From Planktomarina sp. (lineage in GTDB: Bacteria > Pseudomonadota > Alphaproteobacteria > Rhodobacterales > Rhodobacteraceae), in contig JAKMFM010000048.1 in NCBI GenBank assembly GCA_022425445.1, forward strand, positions 1 through 9,947: a DNA stretch of 9,947 nucleotides. Reading direction: 5' to 3'. Positions 1 to 6,372 of the stretch are shown here, piece by piece. Every line of letters begins with the position of its first letter. Position 1 is the first letter of the stretch. The notes below the pieces were generated by a model that was given only the letters and a program-made list of their open reading frames with translations, searched no databases and was not told where the DNA came from. Both the position numbers and the translations under genes were made by a program.

Positions 1-101
1 TTGGCCACGATCACCTGCAAGATTGGATCGTCGCGGCGCAGAACCGCCTGGCCGTGCAAGATGCGCTTGCAGAATTGTCAGCCGCCCTAAGCGGCAATTG
101 A
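1..101 (+). CDS. C-terminal end of an upstream gene (possibly mitofilin-like COG4223 membrane protein)
   Basis: A reading frame enters from the left edge (codons from position 3) and stops with TGA at 99-101, giving a 32-residue tail that ends in ALSGN. The tail is helical, alanine- and leucine-rich, and contains DWIVAAQNRL. The next gene, a hemY homologue, starts 10 bp later, so the two are probably co-transcribed. In Rhodobacteraceae the gene before hemY is commonly a coiled-coil inner-membrane protein of the mitofilin-like COG4223 family, following hemC and hemD. That identification rests on synteny and general composition, not on a recognised motif. The other two plus-strand frames are also open here for 90 bp or more, so frame choice depends on the plausible amphipathic composition and the stop placement. 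Confidence 0.55.
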   Translation, partial: GHDHLQDWIVAAQNRLAVQDALAELSAALSGN

Positions 102-111
102 GGAAAATAAA

Positions 112-1587
112 ATGCTTTGGTCCCTCATAAAAATCTTAAGTTTCGTGGCCATGGTGATGCTGATCAGCTTTGGCGCGGGCCGGTTGATGGAAGCGAAAGG
201 CGGCGTCACAATTCAATATTCTGGCTTTGAATTGTCTTTCGGCGCGCTGCAAGCTGCCCTACTGGTTCTTGGCTTACTGATAAGCCTTTGGCTTTTGCTC
301 AAACTCTTGGGTTTGGTGATTGCGCTTTTGCGGTTCATCAATGGCGATGAAACCGCGCTGTCGCGCTATTTCGATCGCAATCGCGAACGCCGCGGATTTG
401 AGGCGCTGTCCGATGGGTTAATGGCTCTGGCAAGTGGTGAAGGCCGAGACGCAATAGCGAAGGCAAAAAAAGCCGATCGCCTTCTGAACCGCCCAGACCT
501 GACCAATTTGATCGTAGCACAGGCCGCCGTGGCCAATGGGGATCGACAGACCGCTAAGGCAACCTACAAAAAATTGCTAAAAGACCCTAAAACCCGTTTT
601 GTTGGCACCTATGGTTTACTGCAACAACATTTGCAGGATGGCGACACAGAATTGGCGCTGAAATTGGCGAAACATGCCTTTGCGCTCAAGCCAAAGCATG
701 GCGAAACGCAGGATGCATTACTCAAGCTGCAAGCAGACCAAGAAGATTGGCATGGGGTACGGGCAACCCTGACGGCCAAGTTGAAACATGGGACTTTGCC
801 AAAAGATGTGCACAAACGCCGCGATGCAATTTTTGCCCTTTCCCAAGCCCGTGATTTGCGCGCTGAAGGCAAGTTGCAAGAGGCACAAAGCTATGCGGTT
901 GAAGCCAACAAACTTGCGCCCAGCTTGGTGCCCGCAGCCCTACTGGCCGCCGAAGGTCATCGGGAACAAAACAATGGGACGCAAGCGAGTCGCATTCTGC
1001 GCGCAGCCTGGCGATTGGCGCCGCATCCAGAACTCGCTTCCGGTTTTGCCGCCCTTGCCCCAGATGAAGAGGCCACGGCCCGCCTCAAACGGTTTGAACA
1101 ATTTACCAAAGGCACAGACTCTCACCCGGAAACAAAAATGCTAATGGCTGAACTTTATGTGGCCCTTTCCGATTTTGATGCGGCCCGGCAGGCGCTTGGA
1201 GACCTTGCAAAGACGGATCCAACCATGCGCGCGCTGACCATTCTCGCCGCCATCGAGCGCGGCGACGGCGCCGATGACCAATCTATACGCCAGCTCTTAA
1301 CCCAAGCCATTTCCGCCCAGCGCGACCCACAATGGATTTGTGAAAATTGTGGACATGTAGATCATGATTGGGAGCCTGTCTGTCTCAATTGTGAAGCCAT
1401 CGACAGCATTGCTTGGAAACGCCCACCAATGTCGGAGGCAGTGAGCCCAGATATGCTACCTTTGATCGTTGGTCATATGGCTCAGGGCGCTGCTGATCTC
1501 CCGCCGCTCTTGAAGTCGGAGGATCTAGGCCAACCAGATCAGAGAGCCGCTAAAGAATTTACCGATCATGCGCCGCTTAATGAATAA
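112..1587 (+). CDS. hemY: HemY-type TPR inner-membrane protein with C-terminal rubredoxin-like zinc ribbon
   Basis: The 491-residue protein has two hydrophobic N-terminal segments (about residues 4-20 and 44-73), which matches the HemY_N membrane domain, followed by a long helical region of TPR-like repeats (about 85-400). It is not the protoporphyrinogen oxidase that shares the name; this family is an inner-membrane TPR protein linked by context to the heme genes, with no proven enzymatic role. The C-terminus carries two CxxC knuckles, C410/C413 and C424/C427, framed by W408, W420 and W435. This resembles the rubredoxin-like metal site of LapB (YciM) and is absent from enterobacterial HemY. 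The ATG at 112 is supported by a GAGGA ribosome-binding site at 100-104, seven bases upstream. The gene follows the upstream frame by 10 bp and its 3' end overlaps the convergent regulator gene by 11 bp. Family assignment is firm; metal binding is inferred. Confidence 0.85.
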   Translation: MLWSLIKILSFVAMVMLISFGAGRLMEAKGGVTIQYSGFELSFGALQAALLVLGLLISLWLLLKLLGLVIALLRFINGDETALSRYFDRNRERRGFEALSDGLMALASGEGRDAIAKAKKADRLLNRPDLTNLIVAQAAVANGDRQTAKATYKKLLKDPKTRFVGTYGLLQQHLQDGDTELALKLAKHAFALKPKHGETQDALLKLQADQEDWHGVRATLTAKLKHGTLPKDVHKRRDAIFALSQARDLRAEGKLQEAQSYAVEANKLAPSLVPAALLAAEGHREQNNGTQASRILRAAWRLAPHPELASGFAALAPDEEATARLKRFEQFTKGTDSHPETKMLMAELYVALSDFDAARQALGDLAKTDPTMRALTILAAIERGDGADDQSIRQLLTQAISAQRDPQWICENCGHVDHDWEPVCLNCEAIDSIAWKRPPMSEAVSPDMLPLIVGHMAQGAADLPPLLKSEDLGQPDQRAAKEFTDHAPLNE

Positions 1588-1906
1588 GCTCGCTGCAGTA
1601 TAAGCGATGCAAGACTTCCAACACAGCCGCCACCTGCTCGCCTTTGAGTGAATAGTATATGGTTTGTTTGTCGCGCCGGGTGTTCACCAACTCCGAATCG
1701 CGCAGCTTGCGCAAATGGTGCGACATAGCCGGCTGTGACAGGCTGGCATTGATCGCCAACTCATGAACACTTTTCTCCCCGCCGAGCATTGTGCAAAGGA
1801 TCCGGAGCCGTGCAGGATGCGACAGCATCTCCATCAACCGCGCAGCTTCAAAGATTTGAGGCTCCAACTGTTCAAAATCTAAATCTGTCATCTCAATGTT
1901 TCCCAT
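1577..1906 (-). CDS. ArsR-family repressor, SqrR/BigR-like dithiol (reactive-sulfur) sensor candidate
   Basis: This 109-residue protein is a compact winged helix-turn-helix regulator of the ArsR/SmtB family. It opens with the typical LSHPARLRIL helix (residues 28-37), has the recognition helix near 57-73 (SQPAMSHHLRKL), and a beta-wing at about 74-87. The classical ArsR metal box (CVC) is missing. The only cysteines are C38, right after the LSHPARLRIL helix, and C104 in the last helix (RLYCSEL), 66 residues apart. The same positions and spacing are found in the persulfide-sensing group SqrR, BigR, YgaV and HlyU. R. capsulatus SqrR represses sulfide-responsive and photosynthesis-related genes. 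The start is uncertain: ATG at 1906 gives 109 residues, while an internal ATG at 1891 (residue 6) has a GGGAAA element upstream and would begin MTDLDFE. The gene is the last one before the photosynthesis cluster and runs in the same direction as bchO. The family is certain; the sulfur-sensing role is inferred from the cysteines. Confidence 0.88.
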   Translation of the reverse strand: MGNIEMTDLDFEQLEPQIFEAARLMEMLSHPARLRILCTMLGGEKSVHELAINASLSQPAMSHHLRKLRDSELVNTRRDKQTIYYSLKGEQVAAVLEVLHRLYCSELIH

Positions 1907-1914
1907 GGGCGGAA

Positions 1915-1943
1915 ACCCTATGCAAAAACCTCCCTTCAGACAA
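1915..1943 (-). promoter_or_regulatory. possible sigma70-type promoter for the ArsR-family gene
   Basis: On the minus strand a TTGTCT hexamer (1938-1943) lies 17 bp from a TAGGGT hexamer (1915-1920), a weak match to TTGACA/TATAAT spacing. A start of transcription 6-8 bases later would fall at the first ATG of the regulator, which would favour the internal ATG at 1891 as the translation start. The match to consensus is modest and the call is speculative. Confidence 0.25.
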
Positions 1944-1950
1944 GGTTTTT
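1924..1950. repeat. AT-rich inverted repeat between the regulator gene and bchO
   Basis: AAAAACCT (1924-1931) and AGGTTTTT (1943-1950) form a perfect 8-bp inverted repeat around an 11-base loop. It sits in the 108-bp gap between bchO and the ArsR-family gene and overlaps the candidate promoter of the latter. It could be an operator for autoregulation or a weak two-way terminator, since a T run follows the arm on either strand. The stem has only three G/C pairs, so it is a poor intrinsic terminator. It does not match the ATTC-N8-GAAT type of operator known for SqrR/BigR. The rest of 1907-2014 shows nothing else recognisable. Confidence 0.4.
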
Positions 1951-2014
1951 TGGGGTTTGGATGACATTAGCAACTTCAGGTTGATACCGGTGGCCGGCTG
2001 TGAGACTGCCTCTC

Positions 2015-2899
2015 TCAATCCGCTTTATTCACTGAGGCGCTGCCAAAATCCAATAAGGGAACGATGCAAGCGGCAATGGTGGCAGCGTCCTCTTCATGCG
2101 CCAGATGCCCAAGATCGGACAGCACGCGGCAATCTGCATTCGGCAGCAAAGCTGCGGCCCTTTGAGATGTTGCGCAGGGCACAGCAAGATCATTGGAAGA
2201 GGCGATCAAATGTGTCTCAGTTTGCAGTTTCGGCAGCCGAGCCAAGACCGGTTCAAGATCCCATTGGGCCATCATTTGCATGGTGGCACCGATATGAGAG
2301 CGGCTACGCATCAACTCTTTGTAGAATTTTAAATCTGCCTCAACGAGATCTGAGCCCGTGCCTTTGAGAATACGATCGACTGTGTCGTCGTGACCGGCAA
2401 TTTTACTCAAAACGCTGCTTGAGAACGGCAAGTTCGCGATGGCCTTTGCCAAGAGTGGAAACAAAACTCCAGCCACGCCGCGGAAGTGATCAAGCGCTGC
2501 ATTGATTCCGATAACCTTACAGTCAAACGTTGCAAGCTCCGCAAGGCGCAGAGCAATTGCTGCGCCGGCAGAGTGGCCAATGATGACCTTGGGCGCGATA
2601 TCAAGCGCGGTCAAACAGCGCGTTAAGTCTTCGGCCATATGATCCAACCCGCAACGTTGCTGCGCGCCCAGCCGTGTAAACCCCTGCCCGGGCAAATCCA
2701 CCATAATCACCCGGTATTTGTCAGTTAAAAACGGCACAAGATGTTGCCAACTGTGGGTTGTGCTGCCAGCTCCATGAATAAGCAAAATCACCGGGCCAGT
2801 TCCGATATCTTGAATATGCCACAGATGCGGTTTTTGCAGCGTGAATTGAGAATAATGCGCAAAGGGCCAATAATGCTTTGATTGCTGCCAGTTCATCAC
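2015..2899 (-). CDS. bchO: BchO, alpha/beta-hydrolase-fold magnesium chelatase accessory protein
   Basis: The 294-residue protein has an alpha/beta-hydrolase fold. It shows an oxyanion-hole HGAGS motif (residues 42-46), a nucleophile elbow GHSAG with S110, and a likely triad completed by D237 (in SSNDLAVP) and H265 (in LGHLAHEE). Length and position directly after bchD match BchO, a photosynthesis-cluster protein annotated as a magnesium chelatase accessory factor whose exact reaction is not known. The catalytic residues appear intact, so a hydrolase activity is possible. Its start overlaps the bchD stop in an ATGA (2896-2899), implying translational coupling and expression from the crtA-side promoter. 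It is the last cluster gene on this side; a 108-bp gap follows before the ArsR-family gene. Identity rests on fold plus strict gene context. Confidence 0.92.
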   Translation of the reverse strand: MMNWQQSKHYWPFAHYSQFTLQKPHLWHIQDIGTGPVILLIHGAGSTTHSWQHLVPFLTDKYRVIMVDLPGQGFTRLGAQQRCGLDHMAEDLTRCLTALDIAPKVIIGHSAGAAIALRLAELATFDCKVIGINAALDHFRGVAGVLFPLLAKAIANLPFSSSVLSKIAGHDDTVDRILKGTGSDLVEADLKFYKELMRSRSHIGATMQMMAQWDLEPVLARLPKLQTETHLIASSNDLAVPCATSQRAAALLPNADCRVLSDLGHLAHEEDAATIAACIVPLLDFGSASVNKAD

Positions 2900-4548
2900 G
2901 ATTGCGCCAAAGCTGAAGCGACGGCACCGGACACCGATTTGGCATCTGAGCGGGGCAAAGCAATGTAGTTAGCCCGCATTTTGCCAGCCAGGGCTTGCAG
3001 CGTTTTTTCCGGCCGGATTGTAGTGTCGATCACCAAGGCCGGGATCTGCGCCTCAGCAATTTTTCCAGCCAACATCAATGCATCCATCGCCGCTTGGACC
3101 CGGTCATTGGATCCGTCAAGAGCAACATTGGCACGCCCATCGGTGAGCAAAATCAAAGTTGGCGTCAGACCATTGCGCCGTTCTTGCACCGCAAGGTTAA
3201 ACGCCGCCGCCAATCCAGCAGCCAAAGGTGTGGCCCCTCCGCCAGGAAGCGCAGCCAGCCGCTTTTTGGTTTGCACCAGTGATCTTGTGGGCGGCAACAA
3301 TGCCTCAGAGTCTGCTCCGCGGAATGCGTAAAGTGCAACATGATCCCTTCGGGCATAGGCCTCGCCGAGCAGCAGTTCGACCGCGCCTTTCGCCTCAGCC
3401 AAACGCGCAACAGCCGCAGAGCCTGACGCATCTACTGTGAAAATAAGCAGGCGATCTGATTGAATTTCATAGCGTTTATGGCGCAAATCAGATGCGTTAA
3501 AAATTGGCCCTCTGGCCTCAGGGTTTGAGATCTTGCGCAGAGTTTGCCAAGGGATTGCGGCCCTTAAGGTGGCCACAAGGTCAACCCGGGCTCCGCTGTT
3601 TTTTGGGCCGAGCCTCGCCGGAAGGGGGCGCCCGCGATGATTTCCTTTACGGCGCATGCCAGATCCCGAGCCAGACGCGGGTTGCTTTACCGTGCTTTGC
3701 AACTGCGCCAACACATCAGCCGGTAGGACAGCCTTCACAGCTTCGATCATTAGATCATTGGGCGGTATTGCTTGCGTTGGATCTTGCGGCGCCTCAGGTG
3801 GGTTTGCCTCATCAGCTTGCCCTTCGGGTTCCGGATCCTGCGGCAAGCGCGTGGCCCGATGTGGGTAGACCAGCATCACGGCCACTTTTAAATCTTCTTC
3901 CGTCACCGCACCACGCGCGTGAAGAGAAGCATGAGCTTGCGCTGCATATCCCAGAAGCAGCGGCACACGCAGGCTTGAAATGCCAAGTGATGCGGCCAAG
4001 ATAACGGCCTCCTCCCTCAATTTGGCGGGCAATGTCACACCACGGACCTCAGCGCGGATTTTTTCCAAGGAGCTGGGCAATGTGATGGATAATAGATCTT
4101 GTAAGGCCACATCGTCGAGGATGACATGGAAGGCTAGGCGATCTGTCAGCGCAGCTGGAACGCAATCCCCCTCCTCCGCACCTTCATCTAAGGCGATCAA
4201 ACCATGCCCAAGACCCGCCTCTAAAGCTTGACAAATCCGCGCAGAAAATTGTGGTTGGCAGCGCTCAGCCATAGGAAGAACCAACAAGGACGGCGGGCAG
4301 TCAAAGATACTGTTGCGCCTCACCAGTCGGCGCTCCGCCAAGGAACCGGTCAAATCAACATCGCCGTTGAGTACCTCATGCGTCATGTGATGCTGCAACT
4401 TAACCGTCGGGATATCGAGCGATTGAACAGCGGCAAGCATTTCAGTCTGAGGTGGGCCGGCGCGGGCGCGAATGACCAGACCCCCAAGCCTTTGGGGATC
4501 TATGGCCAGGAGCGTAATCGCCAGCTGCGCCCTCTCCCAACGGGTCAT
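2896..4548 (-). CDS. bchD: Magnesium chelatase subunit D (BchD)
   Basis: The 550-residue protein is the D subunit of the ATP-dependent enzyme that inserts Mg2+ into protoporphyrin IX, the first committed step to bacteriochlorophyll. Three parts are visible. The first is an N-terminal AAA-like domain (about 1-230). The second is an acidic, proline-rich linker (about 237-262). The third is a C-terminal von Willebrand factor A domain from about residue 365 with a complete MIDAS: D373-A-S375-G-S377, T440 in GGGATPL, and D470 in LLTDGRAN. The N-terminal domain resembles BchI (AIDPQRLGGLVIRA aligns with AIDPSIAGVLVFGE), but the Walker A lysine region is replaced by RAGPPQ. It is therefore unlikely to hydrolyse ATP itself and should act as scaffold for the BchI ring. 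The ATG at 4548 lies 1 bp after the bchI stop, and the stop overlaps the bchO start. Confidence 0.96.
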   Translation of the reverse strand: MTRWERAQLAITLLAIDPQRLGGLVIRARAGPPQTEMLAAVQSLDIPTVKLQHHMTHEVLNGDVDLTGSLAERRLVRRNSIFDCPPSLLVLPMAERCQPQFSARICQALEAGLGHGLIALDEGAEEGDCVPAALTDRLAFHVILDDVALQDLLSITLPSSLEKIRAEVRGVTLPAKLREEAVILAASLGISSLRVPLLLGYAAQAHASLHARGAVTEEDLKVAVMLVYPHRATRLPQDPEPEGQADEANPPEAPQDPTQAIPPNDLMIEAVKAVLPADVLAQLQSTVKQPASGSGSGMRRKGNHRGRPLPARLGPKNSGARVDLVATLRAAIPWQTLRKISNPEARGPIFNASDLRHKRYEIQSDRLLIFTVDASGSAAVARLAEAKGAVELLLGEAYARRDHVALYAFRGADSEALLPPTRSLVQTKKRLAALPGGGATPLAAGLAAAFNLAVQERRNGLTPTLILLTDGRANVALDGSNDRVQAAMDALMLAGKIAEAQIPALVIDTTIRPEKTLQALAGKMRANYIALPRSDAKSVSGAVASALAQS

Positions 4549-4549
4549 A

Positions 4550-5557
4550 TCAATCGCCTAGAATTTCTGAGACTGTCCGCGCAACGCGACTGCTTGATCC
4601 AGAGTCGTCCAAAGGATCCCGGCGCAATCTATGACGCAGGGCCAGCACGGCGGTCTTACGGATATGATCGTCAGTCACGGCCACATCACCGGCGAATGCT
4701 GCAAAGGCCCGGGCAGCTTTCAAGAGCGTTAACTCCCCACGCAACCCATCCGAACCTAAAGCGATACAAAGCTCAGCGACGCGGCGCCGGGCGCTATCGG
4801 GAGTTTGCAAATCTGCCAAAGCTTCCCGCGCGGCAACAATGCGCGCCCGCAAGGTGGCATCTTCCGACTGCCAATGCGCGATAAAGGCCTCATGATCGTT
4901 CTCATAGGCGTCACGCCGCTTCATGACCTCAATTCTTTCATCAATATCTGTGGAGGACAGCACATCGACCGACAGTCCAAAGCGATCCATCAATTGTGGT
5001 CGCAATTCACCTTCTTCCGGGTTGCCAGATCCAACCAGTACGAACCGCGCAGCGTGGCGGATGGAAAGTCCTTCGCGTTCCACAACGTTTTCACCAGATT
5101 GCGCCACGTCCAGCAACAGATCCACAATGTGATCTTCAAGAAGATTCACCTCATCAATGTAAAGATATCCACGGTTCGCCCGCGCAAATAGGCCGGGCTG
5201 AAAGGCTTTCTCACCCTTGGTTAAGGCTTTCTCGATATCGAGCGCCCCGGTGACACGATCCTCTGACGCGCCCAAAGGAAGATCCACAACGGGCGTGGCA
5301 ATGCTTTGAACACTGGCATCGGATACGTCGCTCCATTCAGGACAGTCTTTAACGTCCGCACTGTTCACCGGACAGGCTTTCACAGCGATGATCGGCGGCA
5401 ACAACCCAGCCAAAGCCCGCACCGCAGTGGATTTGCCGGTGCCACGTTCCCCAAAGACGAGCACTCCCGCAATCGACGGATCAATGGCGGTTAACACCAT
5501 GGCCAGTTTCATATCATCCTGTCCGACAATGGCTGAGAAAGGAAAAGGCTGCTTCAT
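4550..5557 (-). CDS. bchI: Magnesium chelatase ATPase subunit I (BchI)
   Basis: The 335-residue protein is the AAA+ motor subunit of magnesium chelatase. All key elements are present: Walker A GERGTGKS (36-43), Walker B YLYIDE (131-136), a sensor-1 asparagine N179 in GSGNPEEG, the arginine-finger region LMDRFG with R192, and a sensor-2 region around R273 (GLRGELTLLKAAR). The open frame continues 67 codons upstream through crtA, but the start MKQPFPFSAIVGQDD at 5557 is chosen because it begins at the conserved N-terminus, gives the usual family length, and forms an ATGA overlap with the crtA stop (5554-5557). The 67-residue extension is out-of-frame crtA sequence. The gene is translated between crtA and bchD, with BchD starting 1 bp after its stop. 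Confidence 0.96.
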   Translation of the reverse strand: MKQPFPFSAIVGQDDMKLAMVLTAIDPSIAGVLVFGERGTGKSTAVRALAGLLPPIIAVKACPVNSADVKDCPEWSDVSDASVQSIATPVVDLPLGASEDRVTGALDIEKALTKGEKAFQPGLFARANRGYLYIDEVNLLEDHIVDLLLDVAQSGENVVEREGLSIRHAARFVLVGSGNPEEGELRPQLMDRFGLSVDVLSSTDIDERIEVMKRRDAYENDHEAFIAHWQSEDATLRARIVAAREALADLQTPDSARRRVAELCIALGSDGLRGELTLLKAARAFAAFAGDVAVTDDHIRKTAVLALRHRLRRDPLDDSGSSSRVARTVSEILGD

Positions 5558-6258
5558 GAGATATCCAGTTTTTTTAGAGGGGAGTCGCCCTCCCAAGTGC
5601 CGGTGTCCGCGATAAGGGCAAATCGGGCATAGAGTTCTTCTTTGAACCATCCCTCCATACGCACCGCTTGAATAGCCTGCGCATGGTGCCCTTTGCGCGC
5701 AAAATTGTTCATATGTTCGATGCTGGGCCATATGGAGAAGGTCACCTGTTGGAGCCAAGGCACTTCACCAATGCCGATCTTGAAAACAACATTCGGATCT
5801 TGGCCGATCACCTGCGAAATATTGGGCACACGCCGCCAAAATCGTATGAGGTTTCGCGGTCGCAACGTGGCACGGGTCATCACCGCCAGCGGGCCATCGT
5901 GACTTTGATCCGTCGCTGAAAATGGCGTTGAACCCGACCATTTGCCCCGCGCTGTCTCCGCTTCCATAAACACGGTCCAATGTTCGACGGCCTGCTGGCG
6001 GTAGCGCGCAAAGATGGTGCTTTCTTGCAAGCTGCGCTCCGCGGTTCGCCGATCCGGCCAAGTTGCCAGCACGGCGTAGACAGACACATTGGGTTTGGGG
6101 GTAAAGCCCTCATCGGAGCCTGATCCAAATAGTTTCCAAAATCCAATACCCGGGATGCGCGACATTTGCCCTCGGGCCAAACCCATCATGGCGAAGGCCC
6201 AAAGTCGGGAGCGAACGGACCCAAAACGAAAGAAACTGATTGTGACGATCTGCGTCAT
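5554..6258 (-). CDS. crtA: Spheroidene monooxygenase (CrtA)
   Basis: The 234-residue protein introduces the keto group at C-2 of spheroidene to give spheroidenone, the red carotenoid made by Rhodobacter-type phototrophs in the presence of oxygen. Family-typical stretches include SFFRFGSVRSRLWAF near the N-terminus, IPGIGFWKLFGSGSDEGFTP (35-54), HWTVFMEAE (93-101), ATLRPRNLIRFWRRVP (130-145), FKIGIGEVPWLQQVTFSIWP (159-178) and GWFKEELYARF (203-213). The start at 6258 (MTQIVTISFF) fits the conserved beginning; in-frame upstream ATGs at 6399 and 6300 would translate through the operator region and are rejected. No strong ribosome-binding site is visible. It heads the crtA-bchI-bchD-bchO operon, overlapping bchI in an ATGA. 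A PpsR-type box lies 21 bp upstream of its start. Confidence 0.94.
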   Translation of the reverse strand: MTQIVTISFFRFGSVRSRLWAFAMMGLARGQMSRIPGIGFWKLFGSGSDEGFTPKPNVSVYAVLATWPDRRTAERSLQESTIFARYRQQAVEHWTVFMEAETARGKWSGSTPFSATDQSHDGPLAVMTRATLRPRNLIRFWRRVPNISQVIGQDPNVVFKIGIGEVPWLQQVTFSIWPSIEHMNNFARKGHHAQAIQAVRMEGWFKEELYARFALIADTGTWEGDSPLKKLDIS

Positions 6259-6279
6259 GCCCTGTGCACCCGGTAAATG

Positions 6280-6297
6280 TGTCAGATTATGTTGACA
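6280..6297. promoter_or_regulatory. PpsR/CrtJ operator box 1 (crtA-proximal)
   Basis: TGTCAGATTATGTTGACA is an exact TGT-N12-ACA, the consensus bound by the redox/light repressor PpsR (CrtJ). The symmetry extends to TGTGTCA-N8-TGACACA (6278-6299), a perfect 7-bp inverted repeat, which makes it the stronger of the two boxes. It lies 21 bp upstream of the crtA ATG. It would repress crtA-bchIDO, and crtIB by cooperation with box 2. The sequence match is seen directly; binding is inferred. Confidence 0.8.
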
Positions 6298-6305
6298 CAT
6301 TATCC

Positions 6306-6335
6306 TTGCATTGGGAAGCACATAAGACCTATGGT
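6306..6335 (+). promoter_or_regulatory. possible crtI promoter
   Basis: TTGCAT (6306-6311) and TATGGT (6330-6335) are separated by 18 bp and point towards crtI. A transcription start near 6342 would lie inside the second PpsR box, which would suit repression. The hexamers match consensus only partly (TTG and TAT..T), so this is a tentative call. No convincing counterpart for crtA was found on the other strand. Confidence 0.25.
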
Positions 6336-6353
6336 TGTAAATAATTCTAGACA
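6336..6353. promoter_or_regulatory. PpsR/CrtJ operator box 2 (crtI-proximal)
   Basis: TGTAAATAATTCTAGACA is a second exact TGT-N12-ACA in the 114-bp divergent region, less symmetrical outside the core triplets than box 1. It ends 19 bp before the crtI ATG, and its centre is 56 bp from that of box 1. Paired boxes between crtA and crtI are known in Rhodobacter, where CrtJ binds cooperatively. Binding here is inferred from the pattern. Confidence 0.7.
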
Positions 6354-6372
6354 GATAGCGGGCGAAAAATTT

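Noticed and set aside
1907..2014. SqrR/BigR operator (ATTC-N8-GAAT) or FNR site near the regulator gene
   Set aside because: Neither pattern was found in the gap; a TTGAT at its start has no matching ATCAA arm.
1789..2367. Plus-strand open frame of 192 codons
   Set aside because: It runs antisense through the regulator gene, the gap and the end of bchO; the residue makeup is irregular and no family features are seen.
3504..4004. Plus-strand open frame of 166 codons
   Set aside because: It is antisense to the linker and middle part of bchD and has shadow-like composition.
4228..4884. Plus-strand open frame of 218 codons
   Set aside because: It lies antisense to bchD and bchI, which have complete conserved motifs; the translation is low-complexity and basic, as expected for a shadow frame.
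5558..5758. Upstream extension of bchI by 67 codons
   Set aside because: The extension is crtA sequence in another phase; the conserved BchI N-terminus and the ATGA overlap fix the start at 5557.
6292..6297. TTGACA inside PpsR box 1 as the -35 of the crtI promoter
   Set aside because: No acceptable -10 hexamer is found 16-18 bp downstream; the hexamer is explained by the palindrome arm.
6277..6372. Upstream extension of crtI to the ATG at 6277 or 6331
   Set aside because: Both starts lie beside or within the operator region, and the added residues have no CrtI resemblance.
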